A stretch of DNA of 64,000 nt from Hymenolepis diminuta (taxonomy: Eukaryota; Platyhelminthes; Cestoda; Cyclophyllidea; Hymenolepididae), in contig CAADRB010000016.1 in NCBI GenBank assembly GCA_900708905.1, forward strand, positions 2,539,249 to 2,603,248. The letters are read 5' to 3'. The notes beneath the pieces were generated by a model, which worked only from the letters and a program-made list of their open reading frames with translations, had not been told where the DNA came from and searched no databases. Both the position numbers and the translations under genes were made by a program. Shown piece after piece: positions 47,014 through 59,047 of the stretch. The stretch's first letter is position 1; each line of letters starts with the position of its first letter.

Positions 47014-49530
47014 TTAATCTAACGACATATTGAGTTGTTGGTTTTCGCTCAGGGGGTGAAGGGCACGCTTTTTGGATTCTCTTACATCCGTGAAAATCTC
47101 CTCATCCTCCTCTTCCTCGGTTTCTTCATTATCGCCACCAGCTTGCTCCTGCATCACCTTATCCCTCGCAGCCGCGACATGATAAGTAGATGCACCCAAC
47201 ATCACTGTACTAGGCAGAATATTCAACTAGGGGAAAAAAGAGATGAAAAACTTTTCCAAGACATATTCAGACCTAGATTCGAGGAAATTAAATACCTTTT
47301 TAGCTTCTGCTTCCTCCTCCGGAATTACCTCAGAAACGTCATCGGTAATGGTTGTGGCAGATTGGAAGAGTTCGAGAAACTTCTCTGGAATTCGACTGGG
47401 AGGCAAACCGACAAACTCTTCTCCAACTGCAGGAACAGATTCCAAGTCGAAATCGGCAAAGTATGGATGCAAAAGAGCCTCCTGGGCACTGATTCTTTTT
47501 ACGGGGTCGTATAATAACATTTTCTGAAGAGAAAATAGAGTTTAATAATAGAGTATGTCGAAAGGAGGTGCAAATGAGGACCGAAAATTCGCATTCGGTA
47601 ATATCTTAACCAATACAGTTGGCGCAACGGACATCACGTCTGCTGAATCAGATAGACTCTGATCGATTAACATCTAGTGACGTGAACAGCCAGCCACATT
47701 GGTCAATTCTAGTAAATAAGAGTGGTGGAATGGGAGTCATCCAGAATACATTCTTTCTACCCAAGCCAACTGCTGTGAACGCTTTCATTAATAAACTTGG
47801 AAAGTAATAGAATTAAGTTGGTAACTTCGCTAATTGAAGGAGCATCATAATGAGTACCGAAATTAAGGTTAACTCGAATGCGTTCATAAAAGTACTAAGT
47901 GGAATGGGATGGATTGAGCACCCTTTCAAATCAGCCAACTTGTCAACCAGTTTTGAATATCGTGGACATAAACTCACTTAGAAACATCCCTATTCTTAAA
48001 TTTAGAAATATTATACTTTGATATGGTGAACTATACCTACCGCATAAAAGTGGACAGCCAGATGAGTCTGAATTGATGAATACGAATATTTCTGAATGCT
48101 CAAATCTTGCCCCTATTTATCATATCAGTGTTTCATAAAACTAAAATCTAAGACGAAAACTCGCGTTCGACCATCCCAATCTTAACCAGTAAAGCTGATG
48201 CAATGGATCACAAACAAGTCTGCTAAATTGACCATCACTGGTGCATATTCAATGATGTGGATGACCAACCCATTGGTTAATTCAAGTAGCTTTCCATAAG
48301 AGCTACAGGTCAAGTGTTGTTGATGATTTACTTAATGAGCTTAGAAAACAGAAGAAGCAGACTGATAATTCTGGCAAATGAGTACCGAAGTTAACATTAA
48401 ATCTCACGAATTTTCGTAGGTGCAGTCATCTTACCATCGACTAGATATGAACAACTGAGTAGTTATAACAAATATCAATCAGCTCGGAATATCATGAACA
48501 AAAACCCAATCAGATACCTAGGAGACATATCTCGATATTTGAAACTAAAACTGCCGTGTAAAAAGTTTAGTTACTCGCTATCTCTACGAGGAAAGACTAA
48601 ATAAGCTTACGGAGAGCAAGTCAAATCCATCGTCATGTAGACGGCCCTGAAATTCTGGCATATCATAGATTTTGAAGGAATGCCATTCGGGATAAATAAT
48701 GGGATTGTAATCACGAAGTCTAGTTATACCAGGCCAGGTTTCTTCAGTAGGAACACCAAGAATTTTGAATATCTTGAACAGTTGATCGATTTCTGAATCT
48801 CCGCGGAAAATTGGATCTCCTGCAGCAAGTTCAGCAAAAATACAACCCATAGCCCACATATCCACTCCAGCACAATAGTAGTCCTCACCGAACATGATTT
48901 CAGGAGCACGATACCAGAGGGTTACGATCTAGGGAACATTAGAGTACAGTTTAATACGAACCTCGTGCGTCATTTTGCGTGGCGGATACCCAAGCGACTT
49001 CGCTAATCCGAAATCCGCCAGTTTGACAACATTACTCTCTACATCAATCAGCACGTTTTGGGGTTTCAAATCACGGTGAATAATGCGGCGGGCATGACAA
49101 TACAAAAGACCCTGAAGCATTTGATACATAAAAGATTGCACAAGCTTGTTTGAAATAAGACGATTGGGCTGCTTTTCTATATACTTTCGAAGATCGAATG
49201 TTAAGAATTCGAATATGAGAAACAATCGACCACGATCCATCACGATTCGCTCAAGACTAAAAGATATGTGAAAATAGACATCATACTTTACAATATTCGG
49301 ATGAGCGACTTCTTTAAGTAGTGCAATCTCCCTTAGAGCTGTGGCTGGAATGCCATCATCGAAGTTCTCCAGTTTAATTCTTTTCATCGCTTTCAATGTA
49401 TTAGACTTCCGGCACCGACACTTGTAGACTACACCATAGGTGCCTAAATATTGTTAGCTGAAATGAAAGCTCAAAAACCTTCGCCAATTTTCTCCAGCCG
49501 AAAGTATTCATTTATTATATCAAGAGCCAT
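47014..49530 (-). CDS. CDK1/2-like cyclin-dependent kinase with PATALRE helix and acidic C-terminal tail
   Basis: Serine/threonine kinase of the CMGC group, presumably cyclin-activated. Exons in order: 49479-49530, 49287-49443, 48962-49256, 48611-48928, 47296-47523, 47014-47226; total 1263 nt, 420 aa against about 300 in CDK1. Visible motifs: glycine loop [10 protein letters not shown] (16-25) with the Thr-Tyr pair that is inhibitory in CDK1; Lys38; C-helix PATALRE (50-56) where CDK1 has [15 protein letters not shown] (130-137); DFG (151-153); T-loop THE with Thr166; [29 protein letters not shown]. The first four exons and the start of exon 5 follow CDK1 almost without gaps. About 120 residues then extend the kinase, with an acidic run ([11 protein letters not shown]) near the end. 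Introns 1-3 are 35, 30 and 33 nt. Orthology within the CDK family cannot be settled by eye. The 1087-nt intron 4 holds two SINE-like copies. Confidence 0.88.
47595..47720 (+). repeat. tRNA-derived SINE-like copy in CDK intron 4
   Basis: Plus strand: cttaaccaatacagttggcg, acatcacgtctgctgaatca, then catctagtgacgtgaacagc and cagccacattggtcaattct. The same head order follows at 48185, and a shared tgagtaccgaa block (about 47851 and 48390) separates the units. Confidence 0.5.
48185..48300 (+). repeat. tRNA-derived SINE-like copy in CDK intron 4
   Basis: Plus strand: cttaaccagtaaagctgatg, caagtctgctaaattgacca, tcactggtgcatattcaatg, atgtggatgaccaacccatt, ggttaattcaag. The segment that would hold the B box is shortened relative to 30690-30803, so this copy is probably inactive. 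Confidence 0.55.
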
Positions 49531-52500
49531 TATGGATGATCAACAACCGACTTAAGACGGATAAGCACTTTCAAGGTCAGAAGAAAGAAATTTAGAATAC
49601 AGCCGAGCACAAATCCTGAAATACACAAAACAGTTAATTGAACTAGTGAAATCCAATAAAAGACAGATATCTACATTTGTAATTTATGAATGGCAACGCT
49701 AAATAGCACTGTGGTCGAATAAATGCCCGCTAAACCAACCAAACCTGCAGCTACGGACACACTCACTTATCGCAAGCTTAAAGTAATAATTGGCGGAGAA
49801 TGTGATATGATGAATTATTTAACGACTATAACAATTTTAAACCTACTTTAAACATGTCAACATATTACATAATATTAGAAAATATGGACGAAAATATTAT
49901 AAATTCTTTATTTCAGTCATATTTTTTAGGAATGTCTACGACAAACTAAAAGGGGGTTTTCGTTGACTTTAAGCAGAGAGGGTTATCTAGAATGCAAATA
50001 AAATATATGTTCAAAAAGTACATGGCAATTTATTATTTATTATTTATATTATACCGGCATTTATTTAACCTGATCAACAAGATTATAAATGTCAAGATAT
50101 ATTTTCGGGATGTCAACAGAATTTAACTGTTGCGCACTTTAATGAAATATCCTAATTGAAATATTGCTTATTTTTGTAAATAAACAGTTTGAAAAATCAT
50201 ATTTCTCTTATCTACAATTACGCATTCAATATTTCTAAAGTTATATAATACAGGTGTACCAATCATTTTTCAGGAATATGATATTCCAAATACCCTAACG
50301 TAAAAATAACTAAACTATTTTAATTCTGAAAGGGAAATTTTGGAATGAGTGGACGAATAAATGTGATCTAAAAATACAGTCAAGCGAAAAATTGTGACAT
50401 AAAAAAGGGCAAAAAGATAATCGATTCTAGTTTAAGTGTATAAGTATTTTGAGTTAAGCAGTCAGTGAAAATGGGAGCAAATTACACTTAAGTGATCAAA
50501 GGTAGGAATGATTGTCTTTTGCCACTTCTTATTCACTGAGCCATACTTTTTCTAATGTTTTTAGCATAATAATTGAAAAATGAACTCTGCACGCCTCATT
50601 TCTCTGCAAACGGTATGAATAATGCAGAGAATATTGAACGTGAATGATATACGGTATATATTGCGATTCAGTAAAGCTCGTTATTTCCGCTGTTTGATTT
50701 TAAATATCTAAACTGAGATCTTAAAAGTTTGGGACAAGAACAACAACGGGGGATTTTAAACTACGTTTCAAGTTTCGACAACAGTTATCAAGCCTTGTTA
50801 AGAAGATTTAAGAGAAAAATTTGACGTCCATTAACAGAATGTTCTTGTTTACGATGGAGCTACGATTTAAAAACCGGAATTTGTCCAATTCGACCATGAC
50901 AAAATGTGTCTATGATATACTTTTTGTCTGACCGGTCTCGGTAATGAATTAGTTTCATTGTGACACTAAGGGGCTATGAAGTATGTAAAGTGTTGCTTAA
51001 ATTCAATGAAATAATTTTCTTATAATTTACACTCCAATAAGTGCAGATTGCACATAAAGGCAGAAACAGCTGGGTTTCCCTCTTTTTTATTCGGCAGTAT
51101 TCAAAGTCTCAAAATTTCAACTGGTTGCTAAACTGGATAACCAGGGGTTTTCGTAGGCAGTTGAATATTGATGGAGTTAGCAGATTCCTATATCAAGCCA
51201 AATCAAAATCCAATGCCAATCTGAGTTTTTAGGAGATACCAAACCCAATACTTTCACCCCAGTTTGGAGTCGCTATTTGACGTTTAGAAATAAGTAATAA
51301 TGCACGCATCCATTCAATTACTTTATTTAAAATTAATATACCGAAATGGCTTATCGATGGCTCACTCTTATTTATACAATGGTTGGACAATTTTTAATCC
51401 AGAAATTTCCAGTGTGACGGATCATTTTACTTCGTTATTTGCAAACAACAATAATAATTAGTCTATTTATTTAAAGGTCGTATAGAACCTTAGAAATGGA
51501 CAACGGGACGCAGAGTTTTACGTTCTAGTGCATTGAAGAGGGAGTGAGAGAACTGTATGAGGCTTTGTAATAATCTTTTCTGCCTTTTAGCATTCTTTTC
51601 CGGCTTTGACTTGTAAAATTTGGTTCTGAAGACTATATTTATGGAAAATTTTCCTTCATTTCGTTGATAGGTCTTGAATTTGGAATAATTATACCAAAGT
51701 GCATGTCCTATAGCACAAAAAATAAGAATATCTATATAGCCAATTCCTTCTTTACTCGCTTGTTGTATCTGACAGGATGACTTTTAAGGTAACAAGACTC
51801 ACGAGCATTCAATTAAAAGTCACTTTCACTATGTAAATAGGTATTGGATGCTCGTCTTTTCATATGAAGTCATAGAGTGCTTAGCTAACAAACACCACTC
51901 ATCCGTAAGATGGCTTTCTTCAAATCTTGTTGCCGTATAAAACACCAACAGTTTAGTTCAAGCCAAATGCAATATATTTTAATCACCCCCGTGTTATTAT
52001 TAGAGTTCACGTTGAGTATACTCTAGAGAATTCTACTGCACTTGAAATGTCTTTGCCAGTCGCATTTACCTATTGATGGCAGTGAGGAGATAAAATGAAT
52101 AAAAATAACATGATCAACCACTCAATTAAATCAACTGGTAAACGAGCTCTTAATATCGTGGACATGAATGCATCCGGGAACCCAGAAATTGAATTCATGA
52201 AAATTGAGCTTTAGAACCTCAGAATACTGCAGAGAGTATTATATTTCCTATGAGCAGAAAATGCAATGTCTCCAAAGCTCAACTAAAGTAAAACTACAGA
52301 GAGCCTTTACTTTATTATGTAGTCCAATTTGAACTCCGTTTCTGCTCTTAGTCAACTATTTTAGCTATTTTCAAGTTCAGATGGTTGAAGAGTTTCCTTG
52401 AGTAATAATAAATATGATCGTTAATACTGTATTATAGATAATTGGGCAGATTATGACCAAAGCAAATAATTTGCAAATGCATAAATATTATAAGATGAAT

Positions 52501-52630
52501 TTAAACAAATGATGTAAGGAGAAACATGAGTGGCATTCACCGCGTGCCTTAATTGCAATTCTCACAAAGGCTCCGAGGCTGAACGCCATCGCACGTTCTC
52601 AATTTTCAGTTAAAGTATCTTTTAACTTAC
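49531..52630. other. Region upstream of the CDK gene, no supported gene
   Basis: This AT-rich stretch has no recognisable coding exon. An in-frame stop codon lies shortly before the CDK ATG on the minus strand, so that gene does not simply extend upstream. The CDK promoter should be near 49531-49800. At 52545-52610 the minus strand has a short open segment that could continue the exon candidate ending at 52631, but its acceptor is weak. Confidence 0.5.
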
Positions 52631-53056
52631 TTCCCGTCCCATTGACTTCCTCCATCTCCTCCAAATCCCCATCTTCCTACAAGCAAAAGAGGTAGTTAAA
52701 ACACATAATCATAATAATCGAATGACTTATTTTCACCGTGAGTAATCCAGTAACTGACGCCTACAACAATCTTTCCAATTAGTTAGCCAGGTTCTTCTCT
52801 CTCTTCTACTCCTCTTTTTCCCTTTATGTGAAATTGCCAAAAGCCAATTCTCTCTTCACGTACGTTCTGCATACGTACACAAGGAAAGATGAAATATATG
52901 TCTAACTCTTGTTGCCGCTGCCCCCCCGCCCCTTCTCTTTCAACCATTCCTTTCTCGTAAGGTGAAGCGAGGGTGGGGAATTGGATGTGAGCTCACCTGC
53001 CCAAAAATGTCCCATGTGTCGCCGTGGTCGCCGCCGTCTCGCAAGCGAACTAGCAT
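52631..53056 (-). CDS. Candidate minus-strand coding exons of an unknown gene
   Basis: Two exon candidates join in phase: 53056-52997 (ATG start, 20 codons, ending in a GTGAGC donor) and 52676-52631 (TTGCTTGTAG acceptor, GTAAGT donor). The joined reading is hydrophilic and coding-like, including DGGDHGDTWDIFGQ followed by EDGDLEEMEEVNG. The tract is clearly richer in G, C and CpG than its surroundings. If the second donor is not used, the frame reads a further ten codons to a TGA, giving a 45-aa product. An in-frame ATG also lies 13 codons further upstream. No family is recognised and no downstream exon was found, so this may be part of a longer gene, a small peptide gene, or chance. Confidence 0.3.
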
Positions 53057-54377
53057 GAATGCGCAAACTCTGGCTGTACGCGCGTTGGGGATCATCGATT
53101 ATTGCGTATGCGTTGACGCACAGACGCACATAAACTTACGTGCTAAGCGTGCGGCCGTAGTAGCGAGACATCTTTTGCAGCGCGGGTTTCTCTCCCCGCC
53201 AATTTCCTTCTCAATTACAGCATTTTTGAGTATATATGTAAGCTTTTTACATGTGAACTTTCCCCCGAAATGCATTAAGATGAGAAATAATAGCCTTACA
53301 ATAAAAGTTTCTACTGTTTCATCGAGACATATTCTCGATAATAATCTCAGGTTTAAGTGTACGTAAATGAGGTGATTAATACAAAATGAATGGATTAGCA
53401 CATATAAAACTTCTTTTTTTATTTATAGGTTAAATCACAACAAAGAAAAGAACTTAAAATCCACTTTGATTGCTTTTCCACTGGGTCGTAACGCTCCTAT
53501 TACATATGGGGTCCACTAAGTAATTCATAAAGAAAAAAATCAATACTGTCAGACGTTTAAATTATCGACAAAATTAGAGAAAAGTGCAAATACCAGCCTC
53601 TATTGGCGACGTTCTATCTCGTAATGCCAAGTAATGACATGGCGACGTATATTTACCAACCTAACACACTATTAAGAAGTTGTCTAATTTTGAAGAATAA
53701 ATTGATAACGGTATATTAGGAAAAATTAAAATGGTCTGAGTATTCATCAAATTTTCAGAATATTATGGAAAGTCCTTAAGTCTTTGCTGAATATAAAGGT
53801 TGATTTTACCTATTGATCTTCACGATTTTATCAGAATTAAATCTATATCACTTTTAAATATGCCTAAGTCTACTTAAAATCTGCTTTGAAAACATTAAAG
53901 TTATATAAATATAAGTAAAATCATCAATGTATAGGATAAAAGTGAGTAAAAAGTGTTAGATTTGTAAGTTAAATCAATAAGGAACAGCTTAAATGCTTAT
54001 TATTAGCAAGTTTTACAGTATCTTTGAAAACTGAGAATATATTACCCATACTTGATAGGAGACCGTTTAAAAATATATAATTGAAATAAAAACTGTCTAA
54101 AAGTCCACACAACTTACAAAAACAGGAGGCCAGCCGGCCATCCTCCAATGGAGTCTAGAGTCCTCCCGCTTCCATGTTGATTTGAGCAGTCATCAAGTGA
54201 GAGTAAGAGAGAGTAGGGCATAACGAGAGCGAGCAAGGTATGTTCTTTCAGAGGCGCGTTGCCATTGGTTACATGCGTTGGCTTTGCTGCTGGGAGTCTG
54301 GGAGTGAAGTGAGACGGACAGGCCACAACCATTGGTTTTCTGAGCAGAGCTCCCAATGCGCACTGGATGATACATAC

Positions 54378-54718
54378 GCACTTGTGGTGCGTCCGGGCTG
54401 CCTGCGCTTAGTTAGTTGACTATGTTTTGGAGTAAGGAACAGAAACAGCCATACGTCAGTAATATACGCTTACTCATATTAAATTTTCAGGTCAGATAGT
54501 ATCCGGGAATTGCAAAATTAATGAAAAGAATATTGGTTTTGTAAAATAAATAAAACATTTAAAACTTTTAATTATAGAAAAGCATCTGAGTAATAAGAAC
54601 ATTAAACTAGTCAAAGAGGATACGAAACAGAGGGAAGGGGTAGAAAAGAAATTGGTAATTAAGTTAAAACATCAAGATTCTTACCTTTCATGTACTCTAG
54701 AAGCATCGTGATGTCCAT
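54378..54718 (-). CDS. Candidate first exons of a minus-strand gene (unknown)
   Basis: A short leader follows an acceptor (TATACTGCAG, just above 54728), then ATG at 54718 reads MDITMLLEYMK to a GTAAGA donor at 54684, in phase 1. The next good acceptor (GCGCAG) precedes 54401, from which the matching phase reads SPDAPQVR up to a GTATGT donor at 54377. Ignoring that donor, the frame stays open to a TGA near 54193. A second strong donor (GTAAGT, just below 54114) ends another open frame of the same GC-rich block. The structure is consistent with a gene running down toward 52.6 kb, but exon joins are not determined and the protein is not recognised. Confidence 0.3.
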
Positions 54719-55129
54719 ATTCGTGAGGCTGCAGTATAGTTACTCAACGTTCAAATTAACGTTTTTGACCAGATGATTCAATTAACGGTAAGTGGTCGTA
54801 AATATGCATTTCCTCATTGCCAAAGTCAAAATACAATGTGGATATTTTAATAGTTCAATATCTTTCCTAGCTTAGCGATTATAAACAACATTTAAATAGC
54901 ATAAATCTTTGAAAGATTTAAATTCTTTATGAATAACCACGTTAGTATTTTGAATTTGTAGGGATTGGATTGACCATTTCACAAATGTTTTCTATATTCA
55001 GTAAGTGTTCATTTGTATATCTAGATTTGCCTGTTTCACTCATCAAGCTTAAATCTTCCTCATCTTCATGATTTACTCTATCCTCTTTTACTTATTATTC
55101 CAACTTAAATTCGAGCAAGTCTGCGAGAA

Positions 55130-56029
55130 ACTGAAAGTCAGACTCTAGAGTTCTGCAGGATGCGAATGGTCATGGAGACATTTGGACTACGTAGACGACT
55201 CGTGTCTTGTTGCTAAATCGAATGGGCATACTTAAAACTTCCACAGAGATGCAAATTAATACTAGGCAAAAATATGTAATGCAAATGATACATGAAAAAA
55301 CAATCTGGATGTACGTAGGTTTAGAGCTGGAACAGTCATATACTAAGTTAGATGAACACAATATCTATCGATTGAGTCTATACATATCCTGGATCTCCAA
55401 TGAATGAAAAAAAAGGCCTGGCTAATTATGCTGTAAGACATAATATAATGAAGGCCTAAAGACAGCCAGTGATGCCTGAGGAAGGCTAATTGAAACATTC
55501 GTCAAGAATGTTCTTCTTTACGGTTTGTCTACTATTGTCTATCACAAGGGGATGATAACTTAAAGACTATTCGGAACACAGTTTGGCGGATAATGCTGGG
55601 CCTGTACGGCGGAAAACAAATGAGAAAACTCGCAACAAATTTTAAAAAATGTAGGCCTAGCATCTGGGCACGTCTATACAAAAAGGCTATATAATTGCCA
55701 AAGTTTTATTTATTTCCCAATTACTGAAATTTGGAAAATATAAGGCTTCTCATATAAGGAGTTGGCTTAGGCGCCTCAATGCAGATGCGAAACAGGTATT
55801 CGGTGAGAATGGGGGTGCGATTCGGATGTGGAATCCTAATAAAAAATCTATCCTGCTTGTGTTAGAACGCCAACCACAAATAAAATGTGTGGGAAGAAAG
55901 GAAATGGTCGGCGTGGACGCTCGATATGATGAACTCTTTGCAAAAGTGTGTGAGGTGAGAATACACTCGCAAAGAGACCATAACCTAAATGTAGACATTC
56001 CACAAGCTGATAAAATTTTTACCCAGTGA
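55130..56029 (+). mobile_element. Decayed LINE-type non-LTR reverse transcriptase
   Basis: The catalytic core signature DYVDDSCLVAKS is readable at 55185-55220 (YVDD at 55188-55199), followed after frame shifts by ETFVKNVLLYGLSTIVYHKG (55490 on), a usual RT thumb-region pattern, and then LGLYGGKQMRKLATNFKKC. A final frame stays open from about 55691 to 56029 (about 113 codons). The N-terminal endonuclease and the fingers part are missing or unrecognisable. Several in-frame stops and shifts in the RT part show that it is dead. The clade cannot be assigned by eye. Confidence 0.6.
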
Positions 56030-59000
56030 TGACTGCTAAAAGAGCAATGTTAAAGGACTGTTTATTGCATAATGCCATAATATTCCAGATATTTTATTTC
56101 GGGCTTTGAGTTCTGCATTGCCTTGTCAGCATATATCCTCCATTTATGAAGATAATGAGCCATTGAAATAGGTGGTTGGTTATGCCATCTCGAGAGAAGT
56201 GTCTAGTTCTCAGTTATACTTAAATGATTTTAATTCAGAAGTAGTTTCCGTGGTAGAGAACTTTGAACGTGTTTTACTAATATTCTCATGGGCGATTTTC
56301 AAAAAAATTGCTCGTAATATGTTCCAAGCACTTTACTGGTTACCGAGACAGCCGCCCAACCATCAATCACTAATGCACTTTTGAGTCTTCTCAGCTTGTC
56401 AAACAGATCGGAGAATGCTCAGGCTATTAATATCTCACTTTTTTACCACTTTCTGTCTATTCATCCAATTTGCATTTCTCTTGGTCATATAATTTATCTT
56501 AAATTATGATATACACAGTAGTTTTTTTTCCAATAAGCTGCCCATAGGACAAGTAATTATCATTTACAGAGTTTGTACATTAATTTATGAAGTAAATAAG
56601 ATATCAAAAAATCTCGGACCTTTTAAGGAAGGGACTAACTATGACCAACTTTCAATGGGTCCGCATTACAGTCATTATTTAAAATAGTTATCAGTTTATT
56701 TATAGAGCCGGCACAGGTTGCACTAGTCTGATAAGTGGATATATGGGCTGGTGTCTTAGTCTTTAAAAGTGCATAGGGGGAATCCGTCTATGGAGTTTGG
56801 AATTTTCTTTAGTTTGCTATTTGGTTCAGATGGAGGAATATATAGCTGATCTTTATCATCACATTGACAGTGACTGCCCTAATCGGCCAACAACCAACAT
56901 TGTCTACATTTTCATCTTTCTGATATAATTAGGCTTACTGGTTGGCTATTTGTTAAAACTAAAATTCTTCAAACCACAGTCCTATTCTTGCAGTTACCAA
57001 TGCTACACAGTCAGTCCTCCATTTTTCAAGCATAGGTATTTTGAGAGTTTGCAATGTGGTTTCAGCCATTCCGGAATTTACGATTAGCAGTGTAATGTTG
57101 TAGACAACTCAGTTAGCAGTAGGAAGCCCTTATCAAACAAATTCTGGCATGATTTGCTGCTCTCGGATATTTTTTATATTGAAACGTTTGCACTTTTATA
57201 AATTAATAATTATAAAATTCTATTATAACATTAAAGTTACTTTAACAATAAAAATTCAAATTAGCAAACCTTAAAATCATCCACTTGAAGTCACTGTTAA
57301 GTATTCACCACTTTTAGGGAAACGGAATTTTTTCGACAAATACCTGTTTTGGACTCAATTATTGAAACTTTGAAGCCAAATTACCATAAAATATATCACC
57401 TAGGCAGAAAGCGAGACCAATGAATATTTAAACAAGATCAGAACTCCCAGGAGACACCTACACCTTAGTTTATCTAAAGAAGGGGCAGAACTGTTTCATT
57501 TTGTTCTCCTTAGGAAAAAAATTCCATTTTTTTCAACTCCTCGAGTAAATACAGTGCTCGAATAAGCAAAGTTTTGCAAGAAACTTATTAATAATGCAAT
57601 TTCTTAATTGCGTGCTGTGATTTCTCGGCGAAAGTTTACGAATTATTAATTGCAAATTGTACCCCTTAGCTTAAACCAAAAAGGAGAAATAGGCCTTCTT
57701 AAGGCTGGTTTTGAGACAAAATTAATTATTTAGAGCAAATATGGGGTTTTAACGTCTTTAGTAGAGTGAAATCATTTAATTTAAGTTAGAAAATTGCAAT
57801 ATTTGGGCTATGCTGAGGCCATTAACTGAACGAAACCTCCCTTAATATCTCTTTTGGAGTTCTGGCCAAATTATCTAATAAGAGTTGAAGAGATATTCAA
57901 ACAGAAGTGGAAAGTTTAAGAAACATCAGATACTTAACAGGTCCAGTTAACCAGTTAAATGCTCAATACCTAGTGTGAGTGAGGCTATTTCTAGGAGGTT
58001 CAGATCTTTAGGACTATTTGAATTGAGTGCTAAAACCTGCTACCTTGATTCATTAGTCACCTCTAGTAACTAGAAACAATAATTAAATACTAGCTAAATT
58101 TATTTATTTATTTATTTGATGGCATACCCCTAGTTCAAATGATTTCGGTGTTCAGCTAACCTTAATTTAACTCCTGCAAGTTCTGGTATGTTTAACATGT
58201 TTTTGTTCGTCTTATTTACTCGCTCTACCTAACTGTTGGAAAGCAAAATAAGTTAAAATGATGAATATTTGCTAATGCGAGCAAAACAAAAATGAAGATG
58301 AGAGTGGTACAGCTACTCATTCTTTAAACTCAAGCAAGTTCTGATATTAGCTCTCTTCTGGCGTCAAGCAACTTAGAATTTGATTTTCAAATACTTGACC
58401 ATCAAGATACAAGAGAATTCAAATTTTCAATCTTGAAAGATCAGCGCAATTGTCCCCAATTATCTTAAAAACTATTCTTCAATAGAAGATGTGAGGGACA
58501 AATAAGTGCACACTACAACTCAAGCTCCAGGGATATTCTTACTTTCCAAGAAAGACATACTTCTTCCCCTCTTGATAACAGTAATATTAATTTTATGCAT
58601 TTTTATGTCCAAATCGTATGTTTAATGTGAGCATTAAATGGCTATTTTTGATCGTATAGACTTAACAGAGTTAAAACCATTTAAGTAAGTAACAGCCTGC
58701 ATTATCGGTGTTTGAAAGAGAAATTAATTGAAATTGTAGAACAGATCATCCTTATAAATCAACCGAACAAGACTTTGACACGTAATCTAGGCGATAAATA
58801 GTTAACTTTGAATTTCGAAATATGAAGCATTGAACTAATCATTGACTAAATATTACAAAACCTGAATTCCAAATTTAAATGAAGCACGACCCCTTTGCAC
58901 TCTAACTTCATTATCAACATTTTTCCGATATTCTCCCTTCTATCCCTCATTTGATTTTACCGCTACCCGATAACAGTTAAAAATGCAAAATATATTACCT

Positions 59001-59047
59001 TACTATGGGTTATATTGATGCAATAGTGGCTCATATTAATTATTTAA
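56030..59047. other. AT-rich region with no supported gene
   Basis: An open frame at 56172-56384 (+) ends near ALYWLPRQPPNHQ but resembles nothing I know. An ATTT microsatellite lies at about 58098-58117. No RNA gene or complete mobile element is visible. Confidence 0.5.

Noticed and set aside
47035..47527. Plus-strand frames of 94 and 159 codons near the CDK 3' end
   Set aside because: They are antisense shadows of CDK exons 5 and 6, whose minus-strand frames join in phase to a kinase.
58098..58117. Possible regulatory element in an ATTT repeat
   Set aside because: A simple microsatellite with no gene near it.
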